Shown: positions 1 through 6,826, numbered from the stretch's first letter. The stretch: 64,000 bases of DNA from Shewanella sp. 1CM18E (GCF_023161665.1 NZ_JALNTW010000008.1:176292-240291), one strand, 5' to 3'. A program made the numbers and translations. Notes: a model not told the origin generated them from the sequence alone.

Positions 1-60
1 GCTAACGCTTCAAGAACCGGCGGCAGCTTTATCGCCGTCCGAGTTACTTGACTTGTTAAC
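1..60 (-). repeat. attC recombination site 1
   Basis: Read on the minus strand, the site opens with GTTAACAAGTCAAG and closes with CTTGAAGCGTTAGC, giving the R''-L'' and L'-R' simple sites of an attC. The centre GGACGGCG...CGCCG can fold further. Total length of about 60 bp matches short attC sites. The first six plus-strand bases (gctaac) are the GTTAGC crossover core, so the window begins at a cassette boundary. The stop codon of the upstream gene lies inside the site. Confidence 0.8.
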
Positions 61-357
61 TGTTGAATTACGAGTGGATTTAATTACGTCTTTATGAACA
101 GATTGGCTAGATACAAACAAGACAGCCACTCCGCCAATAACAATATAAATATCAATGCCTCCAATGAGCTCTTTAACATAAGGAAAGAAAGGGCTAACAG
201 CTAAAGCAATACCGCAAACAATACCACTTGAGTTTAATATTGAGCTGATTAGGACAGCATTATTAGCCTCTTTACCTGATCGCCAGCAACGGAAAAGATA
301 GATACACATCATCAATGCAGCAAGGACAACCGAAGGGATCAAAATGGCCTTATCCAT
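10..357 (-). CDS. Small membrane protein of an integron cassette
   Basis: A 115-residue protein of unknown function with about three hydrophobic segments (near residues 5-20, 35-55 and 70-90). The start at 357 is chosen because a GGGAG Shine-Dalgarno sequence lies just upstream; a longer frame starting at 393 lacks this support. It overlaps the stop of the preceding frame (350-556) by 8 bp, so the two are probably translationally coupled and travel in one cassette. The last residues (about NKSSNSDGDKAAAGS) are encoded by the attC site itself. No family was recognised; the membrane location is inferred from hydrophobicity. Confidence 0.6.
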   Translation of the reverse strand: MDKAILIPSVVLAALMMCIYLFRCWRSGKEANNAVLISSILNSSGIVCGIALAVSPFFPYVKELIGGIDIYIVIGGVAVLFVSSQSVHKDVIKSTRNSTVNKSSNSDGDKAAAGS

Positions 358-556
358 TATCTTTATCTCCCTTATTTTTAGAATCGTTAGCAACTTCTCC
401 TAAAACAGCACCAACTATCCCACCAAAGATTGCACCTACTGGGCCACCAATAGAAGCACCAAAAATAGCTCCTCCAATTGCCGCACCTGTTGTTCGAGTG
501 TTCTCTTCTTCGGTTCTATCTTTTTTATCTTTATCGTCGCTCAATTTATACTCCAT
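350..556 (-). CDS. Glycine-zipper small protein of an integron cassette
   Basis: A 68-residue protein: a charged N-terminus (residues 1-22) followed by a glycine/alanine-rich hydrophobic stretch (about 24-53) with repeated GxxxG spacing, as in glycine-zipper domains that pack in membranes, then a charged tail. It has no clear ribosome binding site; the ATG lies only about 10 bp after the R' end of the attC at 565-620, so it is the first gene of its cassette. It overlaps the next membrane protein by 8 bp. A toxin-like, pore-forming or membrane-anchoring role is possible, but nothing in the sequence decides. Confidence 0.6.
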   Translation of the reverse strand: MEYKLSDDKDKKDRTEEENTRTTGAAIGGAIFGASIGGPVGAIFGGIVGAVLGEVANDSKNKGDKDNG

Positions 557-564
557 TATTTATC

Positions 565-620
565 AAGACCGCTTCAAGCACCGGCGACTTTATCGCCGTC
601 TGTGTTGCTTGACTTGTTAG
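565..620 (-). repeat. attC recombination site 2 with degenerate R' core
   Basis: On the minus strand the site begins CTAACAAGTCAAG and ends CTTGAAGCGGTCTTG, with a central GACGGCGATAAAGTCGCC that can pair. The R''/L'' half is canonical and almost identical to site 1. The crossover half reads GCGGTC where GCGTTAG would be expected, so the GTT triplet needed for strand exchange is changed. The flanking cassettes may therefore be locked together. Confidence 0.7.
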
Positions 621-1395
621 GGATTTTGTCTCGCTTACTCATGAATAGACTCGTTTGTATAAGCTCTTGTACTTGCAGGCTAATATCGTCATTGGTAGGC
701 CAATCAATAGTTCCACCTTCTTTAACAGCTTCCATTTTTCTTTCATACTGCTGTTTGAGGTTCCTGATATTGCTTAGGAGTGAGCTCCACTCTAAAAGGT
801 ATTCACTCGAAATTTCAGCTGCAACCGGAGTTAGGCTTAAAAGAGTGTCGTAATTCTGATGCACAGTCTCAAGGAGCATTTTTGTATGCAATGGGCCAAC
901 TTTGCTTTTGGGAGTATTAATTGTTGAGTAAGTTGACCTACAAAAATCTTCAAGTTCGTCCATTGGAGCGCTATATTTAGCATGCTTATCCCAAGCGAAA
1001 GGATTTGCAGACTTAAACACATCCAGCAATAAGCAGGAGTGCATTTCCAAGCTCTTTCTCAACTCCTCCTTTCTATCTAGCTCAATCTGTTTCTCCGTGT
1101 CAGAAAGGGATTTACTTCTCTCGTGTGAAAGTGAGTTTAGAAATAGACCTAAAATCATAACACCAAAGAACGCCTGAGAAGATACGACTATTTTCCCAAT
1201 ATCTGTTGTCGGCGTAATATCTCCAAATCCTAGCGTAGTAATAGTCACCAAACTTAGGTAAGCACTATCGACCCAAGACTCCGGCAACCCTAAAGCGCAT
1301 TGAAAAGTAAGATAAATTACAAAGTAAGCTACTACAAAAACAATATATGCCCACCCATAGATTTTCGGCTTTTGCTCTATCAATTTATCTACCAT
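574..1395 (-). CDS. Two-TM potassium channel protein (Ion_trans_2 type)
   Basis: A 273-residue inner-membrane protein. Two transmembrane helices (about residues 13-35 and 68-88) flank a pore loop with the selectivity filter TTLGFGD near residues 52-58, the signature of K+-selective channels. A cytoplasmic domain of about 180 residues follows, rich in charged helices; no RCK/TrkA-N nucleotide motif is visible. The C-terminal tail (NKSSNTDGDKVAGA) is encoded by the attC site, as in the cassette gene at 10-357. It lies in an integron cassette, an unusual setting for a channel. Potassium permeation is inferred from the filter; the gating ligand is unknown. Confidence 0.8.
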   Translation of the reverse strand: MVDKLIEQKPKIYGWAYIVFVVAYFVIYLTFQCALGLPESWVDSAYLSLVTITTLGFGDITPTTDIGKIVVSSQAFFGVMILGLFLNSLSHERSKSLSDTEKQIELDRKEELRKSLEMHSCLLLDVFKSANPFAWDKHAKYSAPMDELEDFCRSTYSTINTPKSKVGPLHTKMLLETVHQNYDTLLSLTPVAAEISSEYLLEWSSLLSNIRNLKQQYERKMEAVKEGGTIDWPTNDDISLQVQELIQTSLFMSKRDKIPNKSSNTDGDKVAGA

Positions 1396-1415
1396 CGTGA
1401 ATTTATATCCTGATC

Positions 1416-1478
1416 CCTAACGCTCACGGCAGCGGCGCAGCTTTGCAGCCTCACACCTGTCTGTCCGTGCTTGTTAAC
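1416..1478 (-). repeat. attC recombination site 3
   Basis: On the minus strand the site runs from GTTAACAAGCACGGACAG to a GTGAGCGTTAGG end, about 63 bp, with an internal imperfect palindrome (CTGCAAAGCTGCGCCGCTGC). The cores match R'' and R' of attC sites. It sits 12 bp beyond the stop codon of the GNAT gene, the expected place for the site of that cassette. Confidence 0.75.
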
Positions 1479-1489
1479 TGAGTGACGTA

Positions 1490-2089
1490 TCATTCATATC
1501 GGTTTATTACGAAACCATCTTTTTCATACGTCTCTGTATGGCAAAAGCCAAGTTTTAAAAGCAGCTTATTTGAAGCTACGTTTTCTTCTACGACTTCTCC
1601 TATAATTTTTTTGAGACCCAGCACTTCACGCGCGTAAGTAAGAGCTGCGCCCACTGCTTCAGTTCCAAGACCCTGTCCCCAGTACTTGGATAGCATACGG
1701 TAGCCTATGTCAGGACAACCAAGTTCTGGCTCATATTTAACACCACAGAAACCTATTACCTTTTTGTCATCCTTGTGGACAAGGGCATAGCGGGCATAAC
1801 CATACCTTTTGTATTCTGCCAGCCATACGTTTCTGATTATACTTTCAGCATCTGCCTTACTTTTTATGACGCCGGCGTCCCCAGTGAACTGCATAACATC
1901 AGAGCAAGTCGAGAACTCATAAACAGCATCAACGTCCTCCAATGTGAATTGTCGCATCTGAAGGCGATTTGTTTCGATAAGAATTGTGATAATGACACCT
2001 CTGAGTTCAGTTAACAGCTCATTATCCTGCGTCTCGGATAAATCCCTGCTCTTCATTAAAAGAGTGTCAAAGCTAGCAATGTAAACCAT
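1490..2089 (-). CDS. GNAT family N-acetyltransferase (RimJ/RimL-like)
   Basis: Acetyl-CoA-dependent N-acetyltransferase. The fold starts around residue 39 with IETNRLQMRQFTLEDVDAV, the usual N-terminus of RimJ/RimL-type GNATs; the acetyl-CoA loop appears as YWGQGLGTEA (about residues 136-145), and the ending LGFCHTETYEKDG is typical. The assigned ATG gives about 38 extra N-terminal residues without similarity and has no good Shine-Dalgarno sequence. A good AGAGGTG lies just upstream of the conserved start, where only ATT or ATC codons are available, so the true start is uncertain. It is the last recognisable cassette of the array. Substrate is unknown; cassette GNATs often modify antibiotics, proteins or toxins. 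Confidence 0.75.
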   Translation of the reverse strand: MVYIASFDTLLMKSRDLSETQDNELLTELRGVIITILIETNRLQMRQFTLEDVDAVYEFSTCSDVMQFTGDAGVIKSKADAESIIRNVWLAEYKRYGYARYALVHKDDKKVIGFCGVKYEPELGCPDIGYRMLSKYWGQGLGTEAVGAALTYAREVLGLKKIIGEVVEENVASNKLLLKLGFCHTETYEKDGFVINRYE

Positions 2090-2301
2090 TGATGTAAATA
2101 GGTTAACCTACTGATGTTAACAAGATGGTTGAATGTACTATCCCCATAAAGTAATGCAGAACATTTATCGGGTCTCTTGTAAGATTAAAGCGGAAATCTA
2201 ACCATAAAGGGGTCGGAGCGAATAAGCGATAGATACGGATAATGAACTAGCCCTTATAGACATTACTCCGGATCACCAGAATTATGCTTGGCTAGCCGAG
2301 T

Positions 2302-2387
2302 GCAGATACGGCTGAAGCCGTCGAAAACAAGGATGTTTTCGTTGAGCCTACACGGATGTACTAGCGGCGAGCTTCAGCAGTATCTGC
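2302..2387. repeat. 86-bp nested palindromic intergenic element
   Basis: Outer arms of 17 bp (2302-2318 and 2371-2387, 16/17 matching as an inverted repeat) enclose an inner perfect hairpin CGAAAAC-N6-GTTTTCG (2322-2341). This nested architecture resembles dispersed REP/ERIC-like or MITE-like repeats. No second copy was noticed in the window, so family membership is inferred. Confidence 0.55.
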
Positions 2388-2467
2388 ACATACGCCCGCG
2401 GCAGGCGATTGATAACTATGAAGCTGAAACTCATAACTGGCTATCAGATAGCGCTCCCCAAAAAAAT

Positions 2468-2589
2468 GTAATCAGCCTTCATTCAAAGGCTAACTCACTT
2501 TGGTGCATTTCCAAGTTAGATCCAAAAACGATTAGCCCTACATGTGATCAACCTTCATTCGAAGGCTAACCAACTTTGGGGGCATTTCC
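2468..2589. repeat. Two imperfect copies of a ~45-bp hairpin repeat
   Basis: Copies at 2468-2512 and 2544-2589 share about 80% identity. Each contains a small stem-loop, AGCCTT-CATTCA-AAGGCT in the first and CCTTC-ATTC-GAAGG in the second, followed by CTAAC(T/C)(C/A)ACTTTGG. Spacing is 76 bp. No coding function is evident. Confidence 0.6.
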
Positions 2590-2672
2590 CCTTTTAACAT
2601 CAAGCAAGACTAAGCTAAATGGACACCGCATCGACTGAAACAACGACATTTAAACGTCGTGAGCTCGACGCT

Positions 2673-3482
2673 CTATGAAATAACCATTTTTGCAGCGATC
2701 ACTATCAATAACGCCGCAAAGATTTTTTTAATCAAAGAAACAGGTAGATGTTGTGTCGCTTTTGCCCCTATAGGCGCAGTAAACCATGAAGTACACACAA
2801 TACCGAGCAAAGCCGGTAAATAGACAAAACCGGCAAAACCATCTTCTAGCGCTAAATAGCGACTACCAGAACTGATATACCCTACAGATCCAAAAAGAGC
2901 GATAACAATTCCACACGCCGATGCACAGCCAATGGCTTTTTTCATATCAACAGAGAAAAAGGTCAGCATTGGCACCAATAGAGCCCCTCCGCCAATCCCT
3001 ATCATGGCTGATAATCCGCCTATTATTGTCGTACACAAAGTTAACAGAGCTTTGCCCGCCATAGGTCGCTCTGCAATAGAGTTGCTTTTGCTGCTGTAAA
3101 GCATCTTAAATGCTATCAATACCACGCTAACAGCAAACACAATACGTACAATTTTCTCAGGCAATAATGCCGCGATAAAACCACTGATAAGTGCACCCAG
3201 TGCAACCCCCATCATCACCCAAGGGGCCAGCTCCCATGGCACGTTACCGTTTTTATGATGGGCAATCGCTGAAGAGGTTGAAGTAAATAATATTGATGCT
3301 AATGACGTTGCAATAGCACTTACCACCAGTTGCTCAGTAGGTAGAATATTAAAATGAAGCAAAATGCTACTCAGCACTGGAACAATAATTAAGCCCCCAC
3401 CAATCCCTAACAGCCCAGCCAAAAATCCAACGCCACTACCCAGTAAAGCGCAAAATATTATCAATAATAGTAATTCACTCAT
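2673..3482 (-). CDS. TauE/SafE (TSUP) family membrane exporter
   Basis: A 269-residue inner-membrane protein with about eight hydrophobic helices in two pseudo-repeats. The N-terminal repeat begins GFLAGLLGIGGGLIIVPVL and the C-terminal repeat carries GGLSAMIGIGGGALLVPML, the paired glycine-rich signatures of the TSUP/TauE-SafE family. Members move sulfite, sulfonates or other organosulfur anions. The divergent neighbour is a methionine-synthesis pair, so a sulfur-compound role would fit, but shared regulation is inferred only from position. Confidence 0.85.
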   Translation of the reverse strand: MSELLLLIIFCALLGSGVGFLAGLLGIGGGLIIVPVLSSILLHFNILPTEQLVVSAIATSLASILFTSTSSAIAHHKNGNVPWELAPWVMMGVALGALISGFIAALLPEKIVRIVFAVSVVLIAFKMLYSSKSNSIAERPMAGKALLTLCTTIIGGLSAMIGIGGGALLVPMLTFFSVDMKKAIGCASACGIVIALFGSVGYISSGSRYLALEDGFAGFVYLPALLGIVCTSWFTAPIGAKATQHLPVSLIKKIFAALLIVIAAKMVIS

Positions 3483-3823
3483 TCAATTAATCTCATTTTC
3501 TAGCTAGGGGATAAAACAATCAAACAATGTTCAATTCGGGGCGGTCAATATAACTTAGCAACAGATTAATATTCAAACAAAATTGACCATGAAATTCCCT
3601 CATGTTGCAGGTGAAATAAACCCGTTATGACTATTAGGCACAACAACGTATAACAGATATTCAAATCTTAAGCATATGTAGCCCTTTTAAATTATTAACC
3701 GTTTAGTCAGTAACAAATAATAAAAATAAAACGAACTAAGGTAAATAAATACCAACAGTCAAAAAGGTCAATAGCGTAAGAAAAAATTTAGCTTTAGCCT
3801 CAAACAATAGGACATAGATTACG
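3483..3823. other. Divergent intergenic region, TauE/SafE exporter to mesX
   Basis: About 340 AT-rich bases that must hold both divergent promoters. No MetJ-box array (repeats of AGACGTCT), SAM riboswitch or other named methionine control element was recognised. Confidence 0.4.
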
Positions 3824-4801
3824 ATGAATAAGGACTTTAACTTTACAATTACGAGCGTAAGCCTAGATGAGAATTACCATCCTTCAAACAGCACTCGTAT
3901 CACCACTAACTTTGCTAACTTAGCCAGGGGTGACAGTCGCCAAGAAAACTTACGTAATGCATTGAAGATGATTGATAATAGCTTTAATGCCTTAGCTCAT
4001 TGGGATAATCCTACTGGCGAACGCTATTCTGTAGAACTAGAAATCATCTCTGTTGATATGGATATTGATGGCGGTGGAGACACGTTCCCGTCAATCGAAG
4101 TATTAAAAACCAATATTATTGATAAACAAACCAACGAACGTATTGAAGGAATTGTTGGTAATAACTTCTCATCCTATGTTCGAGATTATGATTTCAGTGT
4201 ATTACTTTTAGAACATAATAAGGATCAAACCCAATTTAGTATTCCAAATGACTTCGGCGATCTGCATGGAAAGTTATTCAAGAGCTTTATTAATTCTAAT
4301 ACTTATAAGCAGAACTTTAATAAATCACCGGTGATCTGCCTCAGTGTTTCTGATAATAAAACCTATCATAGAACGGAAAATCAACATCCGGTGTTAGGTG
4401 TTGAATATCACCCTAATGAATCTTCATTAACTGAACAATATTTCAAAAAAATGGGCCTACAAGTTCGCTACTTTATGCCACCAAATAGTGTTGCTCCCTT
4501 AGCTTTTTATTTCTTTGGTGATTTACTTAATGATTACAGCAATCTTGAGCTTATCAGCACAATAAGCACCATGGGGACCTTTCAAAAAATATACCGACCA
4601 GAAATTTATAATGCTAATGCCGCGGCAGGAAAATGCTACCAGCCAAACTTAAAAAACCTAGACCATTCGTTAACTCAGATTGTCTATGACCGAGCAGAAC
4701 GCAGCCAGTTGGCAATTGAGCAAGGCAAGTTCGCAGAGGAGCACTTCATCAAGCCATATCAAATGGTGCTTGAGCAATGGTCAGCAAATTGCAACTTTTA
4801 A
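3824..4801 (+). CDS. mesX: MesX, DUF1852 partner of core methionine synthase
   Basis: A 325-residue soluble protein of the DUF1852 family, encoded 24 bp upstream of a core-MetE protein, the conserved arrangement for mesX-mesD. From published genetics in Acinetobacter, MesX is needed together with oxygen for MesD to make methionine; it is regarded as a probable oxygenase or methyl-donor supply factor, and the donor remains unclear. The N-terminus (FNFTITSVSLDENYHPS) and the acidic stretch SVDMDIDGGGDTFPS (around residue 76-90) match my recollection of the family. No signal peptide. Assignment rests on family recognition plus the adjacent gene. Confidence 0.8.
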   Translation: MNKDFNFTITSVSLDENYHPSNSTRITTNFANLARGDSRQENLRNALKMIDNSFNALAHWDNPTGERYSVELEIISVDMDIDGGGDTFPSIEVLKTNIIDKQTNERIEGIVGNNFSSYVRDYDFSVLLLEHNKDQTQFSIPNDFGDLHGKLFKSFINSNTYKQNFNKSPVICLSVSDNKTYHRTENQHPVLGVEYHPNESSLTEQYFKKMGLQVRYFMPPNSVAPLAFYFFGDLLNDYSNLELISTISTMGTFQKIYRPEIYNANAAAGKCYQPNLKNLDHSLTQIVYDRAERSQLAIEQGKFAEEHFIKPYQMVLEQWSANCNF

Positions 4802-4825
4802 CCTTAAGTTATAGCGGTATTTATT

Positions 4826-5854
4826 ATGAAAAAGTTATTACCTACTTCAACAGCTGGCAGCTTACCTAAACCGTCTTGGCTTGCAGAGCCAGAGACCCTT
4901 TGGTCACCTTGGAAACTCCAAGATCAGGCGCTAACCGAGGGAAAACAAGATGCCTTGCGTGTGTCATTACAAGATCAGCTACACACTGGGATAGATATAG
5001 TTAGTGATGGCGAGCAAACACGAAAGCACTTTGTTACGACCTTTATTGAGCATCTTAACGGTGTTGATTTTGAACAGCGTAAAACCGTAAAAATTCGTGA
5101 CCGTTATGATGCTAGTGTCCCAACGGTTGTGGGTGCGGTTTCTCGACAAAAACCGGTCTTTGTAGAAGATGCTAAGTTTCTACGTCAGCAAACCAAGCAA
5201 CCCATAAAGTGGGCTTTACCCGGCCCAATGACCATGATCGATACACTTTATGATGATCATTATCAAAGCCGTGAACAACTCGCTTGGGAATTTGCCAAAA
5301 TCCTCAATCAAGAAGCTAAAGATTTAGAGGCTGCAGGAGTTGATATCATTCAGTTTGATGAACCTTCGTTTAATGTCTTTTTTGATGAAGTGAATGATTG
5401 GGGAATTGCCTGCTTAGAGCGAGCCATCGAAGGGTTAACATGCCAAACCGTTGTCCATATTTGTTATGGCTATGGCATTAAAGCCAATACAGATTGGAAA
5501 AAAACCTTAGGAACTGAGTGGCGACAATATGAAGAGGTATTTCCTAAATTGCAACAATCTAACATTGATATTGTCTCGTTAGAATGCCACAACTCTCACG
5601 TACCACTAGAGTTACTAGAACTGATCCGCGGTAAAAAAGTCATGGTCGGTGCAATTGATGTCGCAAGTAATACTATTGAAACGCCTGAGGAAGTTGCCGA
5701 TACACTGCGAAAAGCATTGCAGTTTGTTGATGCTGAAAACCTCTATCCTTGCACTAACTGCGGCATGGCGCCATTACCACGCGAGATAGCAACAGCCAAA
5801 CTACATGCGTTAACCGCTGGTGCAGCAATCGTCCGCAAAGAATTATCTGCATAA
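4826..5854 (+). CDS. mesD: MesD, folate-independent core methionine synthase
   Basis: A 342-residue protein corresponding only to the C-terminal catalytic barrel of MetE; the N-terminal folate-binding half of MetE (about 750 residues in all) is absent. Zinc ligands are visible: H211 and C213 (VVHICYG), E253 (SLECHN) and C309 or C312 (PCTNC). The substrate-binding FDEPSF lies at residues 177-182. It transfers a methyl group to homocysteine from a donor other than methyltetrahydrofolate polyglutamate, and depends on MesX and oxygen in the characterised case. It follows mesX closely and is followed by a strong terminator, so the two form an operon. Confidence 0.85.
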   Translation: MKKLLPTSTAGSLPKPSWLAEPETLWSPWKLQDQALTEGKQDALRVSLQDQLHTGIDIVSDGEQTRKHFVTTFIEHLNGVDFEQRKTVKIRDRYDASVPTVVGAVSRQKPVFVEDAKFLRQQTKQPIKWALPGPMTMIDTLYDDHYQSREQLAWEFAKILNQEAKDLEAAGVDIIQFDEPSFNVFFDEVNDWGIACLERAIEGLTCQTVVHICYGYGIKANTDWKKTLGTEWRQYEEVFPKLQQSNIDIVSLECHNSHVPLELLELIRGKKVMVGAIDVASNTIETPEEVADTLRKALQFVDAENLYPCTNCGMAPLPREIATAKLHALTAGAAIVRKELSA

Positions 5855-5931
5855 GCTTTTACTTAGTAGTTTGAAAGTGCAAAGCACTCGCAGCTAACTG
5901 TTTACTGTAACGATTTAATCCCCAAGCTCCT

Positions 5932-5966
5932 AAACAGACTAATTCAACTGAGTTAGTCTGTTTTTT
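5932..5966 (+). terminator. Intrinsic terminator of mesX-mesD
   Basis: Perfect 8-bp stem CAGACTAA/TTAGTCTG (5935-5942 and 5953-5960) with a 10-nt loop, followed by six T residues. Confidence 0.85.
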
Positions 5967-5989
5967 ACAGCCAAGTCAATAAACTCCCA

Positions 5990-6064
5990 CTCCAAAAACC
6001 AGCTTAAGAAGCTAGCAAGACATGTTTCAAGCATCTCGAATAAAGAGTAGAAAAGGAAATCGGC
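5990..6064 (-). repeat. Decayed third copy (3' end only) of the twin transcript unit
   Basis: The stretch with ccagcttaagaagctagc, aagacatgtttcaagca and aaaaggaaatcgg aligns with the 3' ends of the two complete units (6140-6200 and 6827-6890): a hairpin with A-run, then aagacattTcaag, then ggaaatcgg. Here the hairpin has lost base pairs and the rest of the unit upstream cannot be found. It shows that the unit was once in at least three tandem copies. Confidence 0.55.
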
Positions 6065-6139
6065 TTAATCTTGCTAGGTTAAATTCACTGCAAACTCACT
6101 ATTAATCCCCAGCCCGTTAGCAACCATTAAATTTTAGGC

Positions 6140-6167
6140 AAAAAAAAACCAGCTCAAGGAGCTGGTT
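6140..6167 (-). terminator. Intrinsic terminator of transcript copy 1
   Basis: Perfect 9-bp stem AACCAGCTC/GAGCTGGTT with a 3-nt loop, followed on the minus strand by a long T run. Confidence 0.9.
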
Positions 6168-6325
6168 AAGACATTTCAAGTGTTCCAAAAAAAGGAAATC
6201 GGTTAGCGCGCTAGCGTTAATCAATGGCATTTCGACAAGGTCGACATACCACTTGAGTCTAAACACACCCAAAGGGTGTTATAAGGTTGATGGATGATGG
6301 ATGATGGAACCACTTTAAAAGGAGG

Positions 6326-6424
6326 TTAGCCCTTAAAAGCCATGGCGTATAAACCGCCGCGCAAAACATTTGAATCCAACCAAGTGTTTTGCCAATAAAT
6401 CGTCATTTGTCCGCTATAAGACAT
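6326..6424 (-). CDS. 32-residue conserved small protein, copy 1
   Basis: Encodes a 32-residue peptide whose second half is WLDSNVLRGGLYAMAFKG. The paralogue at 7012-7104 ends WLNTDVLRGGLYAMTFKG. The start is an ATG preceded at 8 nt by GGGAG. The C-terminal segment VLRGGLYAM-FKG is almost unchanged while the N-terminal third differs; the shared segment includes at least one synonymous codon change (Arg CGC/CGT), which favours protein-level selection. No signal peptide or clear transmembrane helix; the peptide is basic and aromatic. I do not recognise the family. No other gene follows before the terminator, so it is not an attenuation leader peptide for a downstream gene. Confidence 0.7.
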   Translation of the reverse strand: MSYSGQMTIYWQNTWLDSNVLRGGLYAMAFKG

Positions 6425-6506
6425 TGTCTGTACTCCCAAGCAAAGTTGTATTAATCATCTCAAATTAAATTAGTTAATGGGGTTGAGCCAAACTAATTTA
6501 ACGAGG

Positions 6507-6553
6507 CAACTTGTCGCTCGGTTCCTTGGAGAATTATCCATCCTGGATAGACT
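6507..6553 (-). promoter_or_regulatory. Conserved leader core, copy 1 (hairpin with GGA loop, anti-SD)
   Basis: 47 nt that match the second copy (7177-7223) at 45 positions, far better than flanking DNA and at least as well as the coding part. It folds a hairpin TATCCA-GGA-TGGATA (6535-6549) with GGA in the loop, a CsrA/RsmA-like motif. It also carries CTCCAAG (minus strand, 6525-6531), which is complementary, with a one-base bulge, to the Shine-Dalgarno region (6433-6440). It may control translation of the peptide or bind a regulator; both are inferences. Confidence 0.6.
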
Positions 6554-6590
6554 TAAGTATTGGAAGGACTATGCCTAACCAACGAAAACA

Positions 6591-6670
6591 ATTATAGCCT
6601 TCTGTAATTTTATTACAATACTTTGTGTTAAAAAATACTCAAATAGTGCGTAAAGAGTAATTTTACAACA
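6591..6670 (-). promoter_or_regulatory. Promoter with HexR-like operator pair, copy 1
   Basis: -10 TATAAT (6591-6596) and -35 TTGTAA (6613-6618) with a 16-bp spacer. A perfect palindrome TGTAAT-TTT-ATTACA (6603-6617) covers the -35 and spacer; it equals the consensus I recall for HexR in Shewanella (TGTAATWWWATTACA). A weaker match (12/15) lies at 6656-6670, centred 53 bp upstream. The position over the core promoter predicts repression, released when HexR binds its sugar-phosphate effector. Confidence 0.7.
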
Positions 6671-6826
6671 ACCGCGCGTGACAAGGATCACGCAAAATGA
6701 CCGTTTTACGGTTTATTTCACAAACAAACAGCAAATTCGATCAAATAAACTACAGAACAACAGCAAAATGAATGGTAATAAAAAACCAAAATCAGCAAGC
6801 GTTAAAGTTATTAATAAAATTTGGTT

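Larger units (their letters stand above)
1..2089 (-). mobile_element. Integron gene-cassette array without visible integrase (CALIN-like)
   Basis: Four reading frames on the minus strand are interrupted by three attC-like sites at 1-60, 565-620 and 1416-1478. All sites share the orientation in which the gene precedes its attC, as in integron cassettes. In a normal integron the attI site and divergent intI would lie on the promoter-proximal side, here to the right of 2089, but no tyrosine recombinase is found there; the next gene is a TauE/SafE exporter. The array runs off the left edge of the window. Either the integrase is elsewhere or this is an orphan attC cluster. The attC assignment rests on core sites and internal symmetry that can be read by eye. 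Confidence 0.75.
2090..2672. other. Gene-poor stretch with palindromic repeats
   Basis: No convincing gene in 580 bp. It contains a stem-loop repeat at 2302-2387 and a two-copy hairpin repeat at 2468-2589. No attI, integrase or further complete attC was recognised, although a GTTAAC occurs near 2110-2120. A 93-codon frame at 2288-2569 runs through the repeats and is not credible. Confidence 0.5.
6140..6584 (-). ncRNA. Structured ~445-nt transcript, copy 1 (leader, peptide, structured 3' part)
   Basis: A complete transcription unit on the minus strand: promoter and operator at 6591-6670, predicted 5' end near 6584, leader of about 160 nt with a 47-nt core (6507-6553), a spacer hairpin (6467-6475 with 6491-6499), a 32-codon frame (6326-6424), a 3' part of about 180 nt with hairpin ACACCC-UUU-GGGUGU (6265-6279) and a terminator. 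The second copy at 6827-7255 has every element in the same order. Two hairpins keep their pairing although their bases differ between copies, which supports folding as RNA. It could be a dual-function RNA (peptide plus base-pairing RNA). No named RNA family was recognised. Confidence 0.7.

Noticed and set aside
315..620. 101-codon plus-strand frame across cassettes
   Set aside because: Shadow of the glycine-zipper gene; proline-rich composition is the antisense of its glycine repeats.
2090..2300. attI site or integrase remnant
   Set aside because: GTTAAC motifs occur at 2112-2122 but without the surrounding structure, and no tyrosine-recombinase motif is encoded on either strand.
2288..2569. 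93-codon plus-strand frame
   Set aside because: It runs through both palindromic repeats; its composition follows the repeats and no family is seen.
3483..3823. Methionine riboswitch or MetJ/MetR operators before mesX
   Set aside because: Looked for SAM-riboswitch-like pairing, AGACGTCT arrays and TGAA-N5-TTCA; only a weak TGAA-N5-CTCA near 3588-3600, below what I would report.
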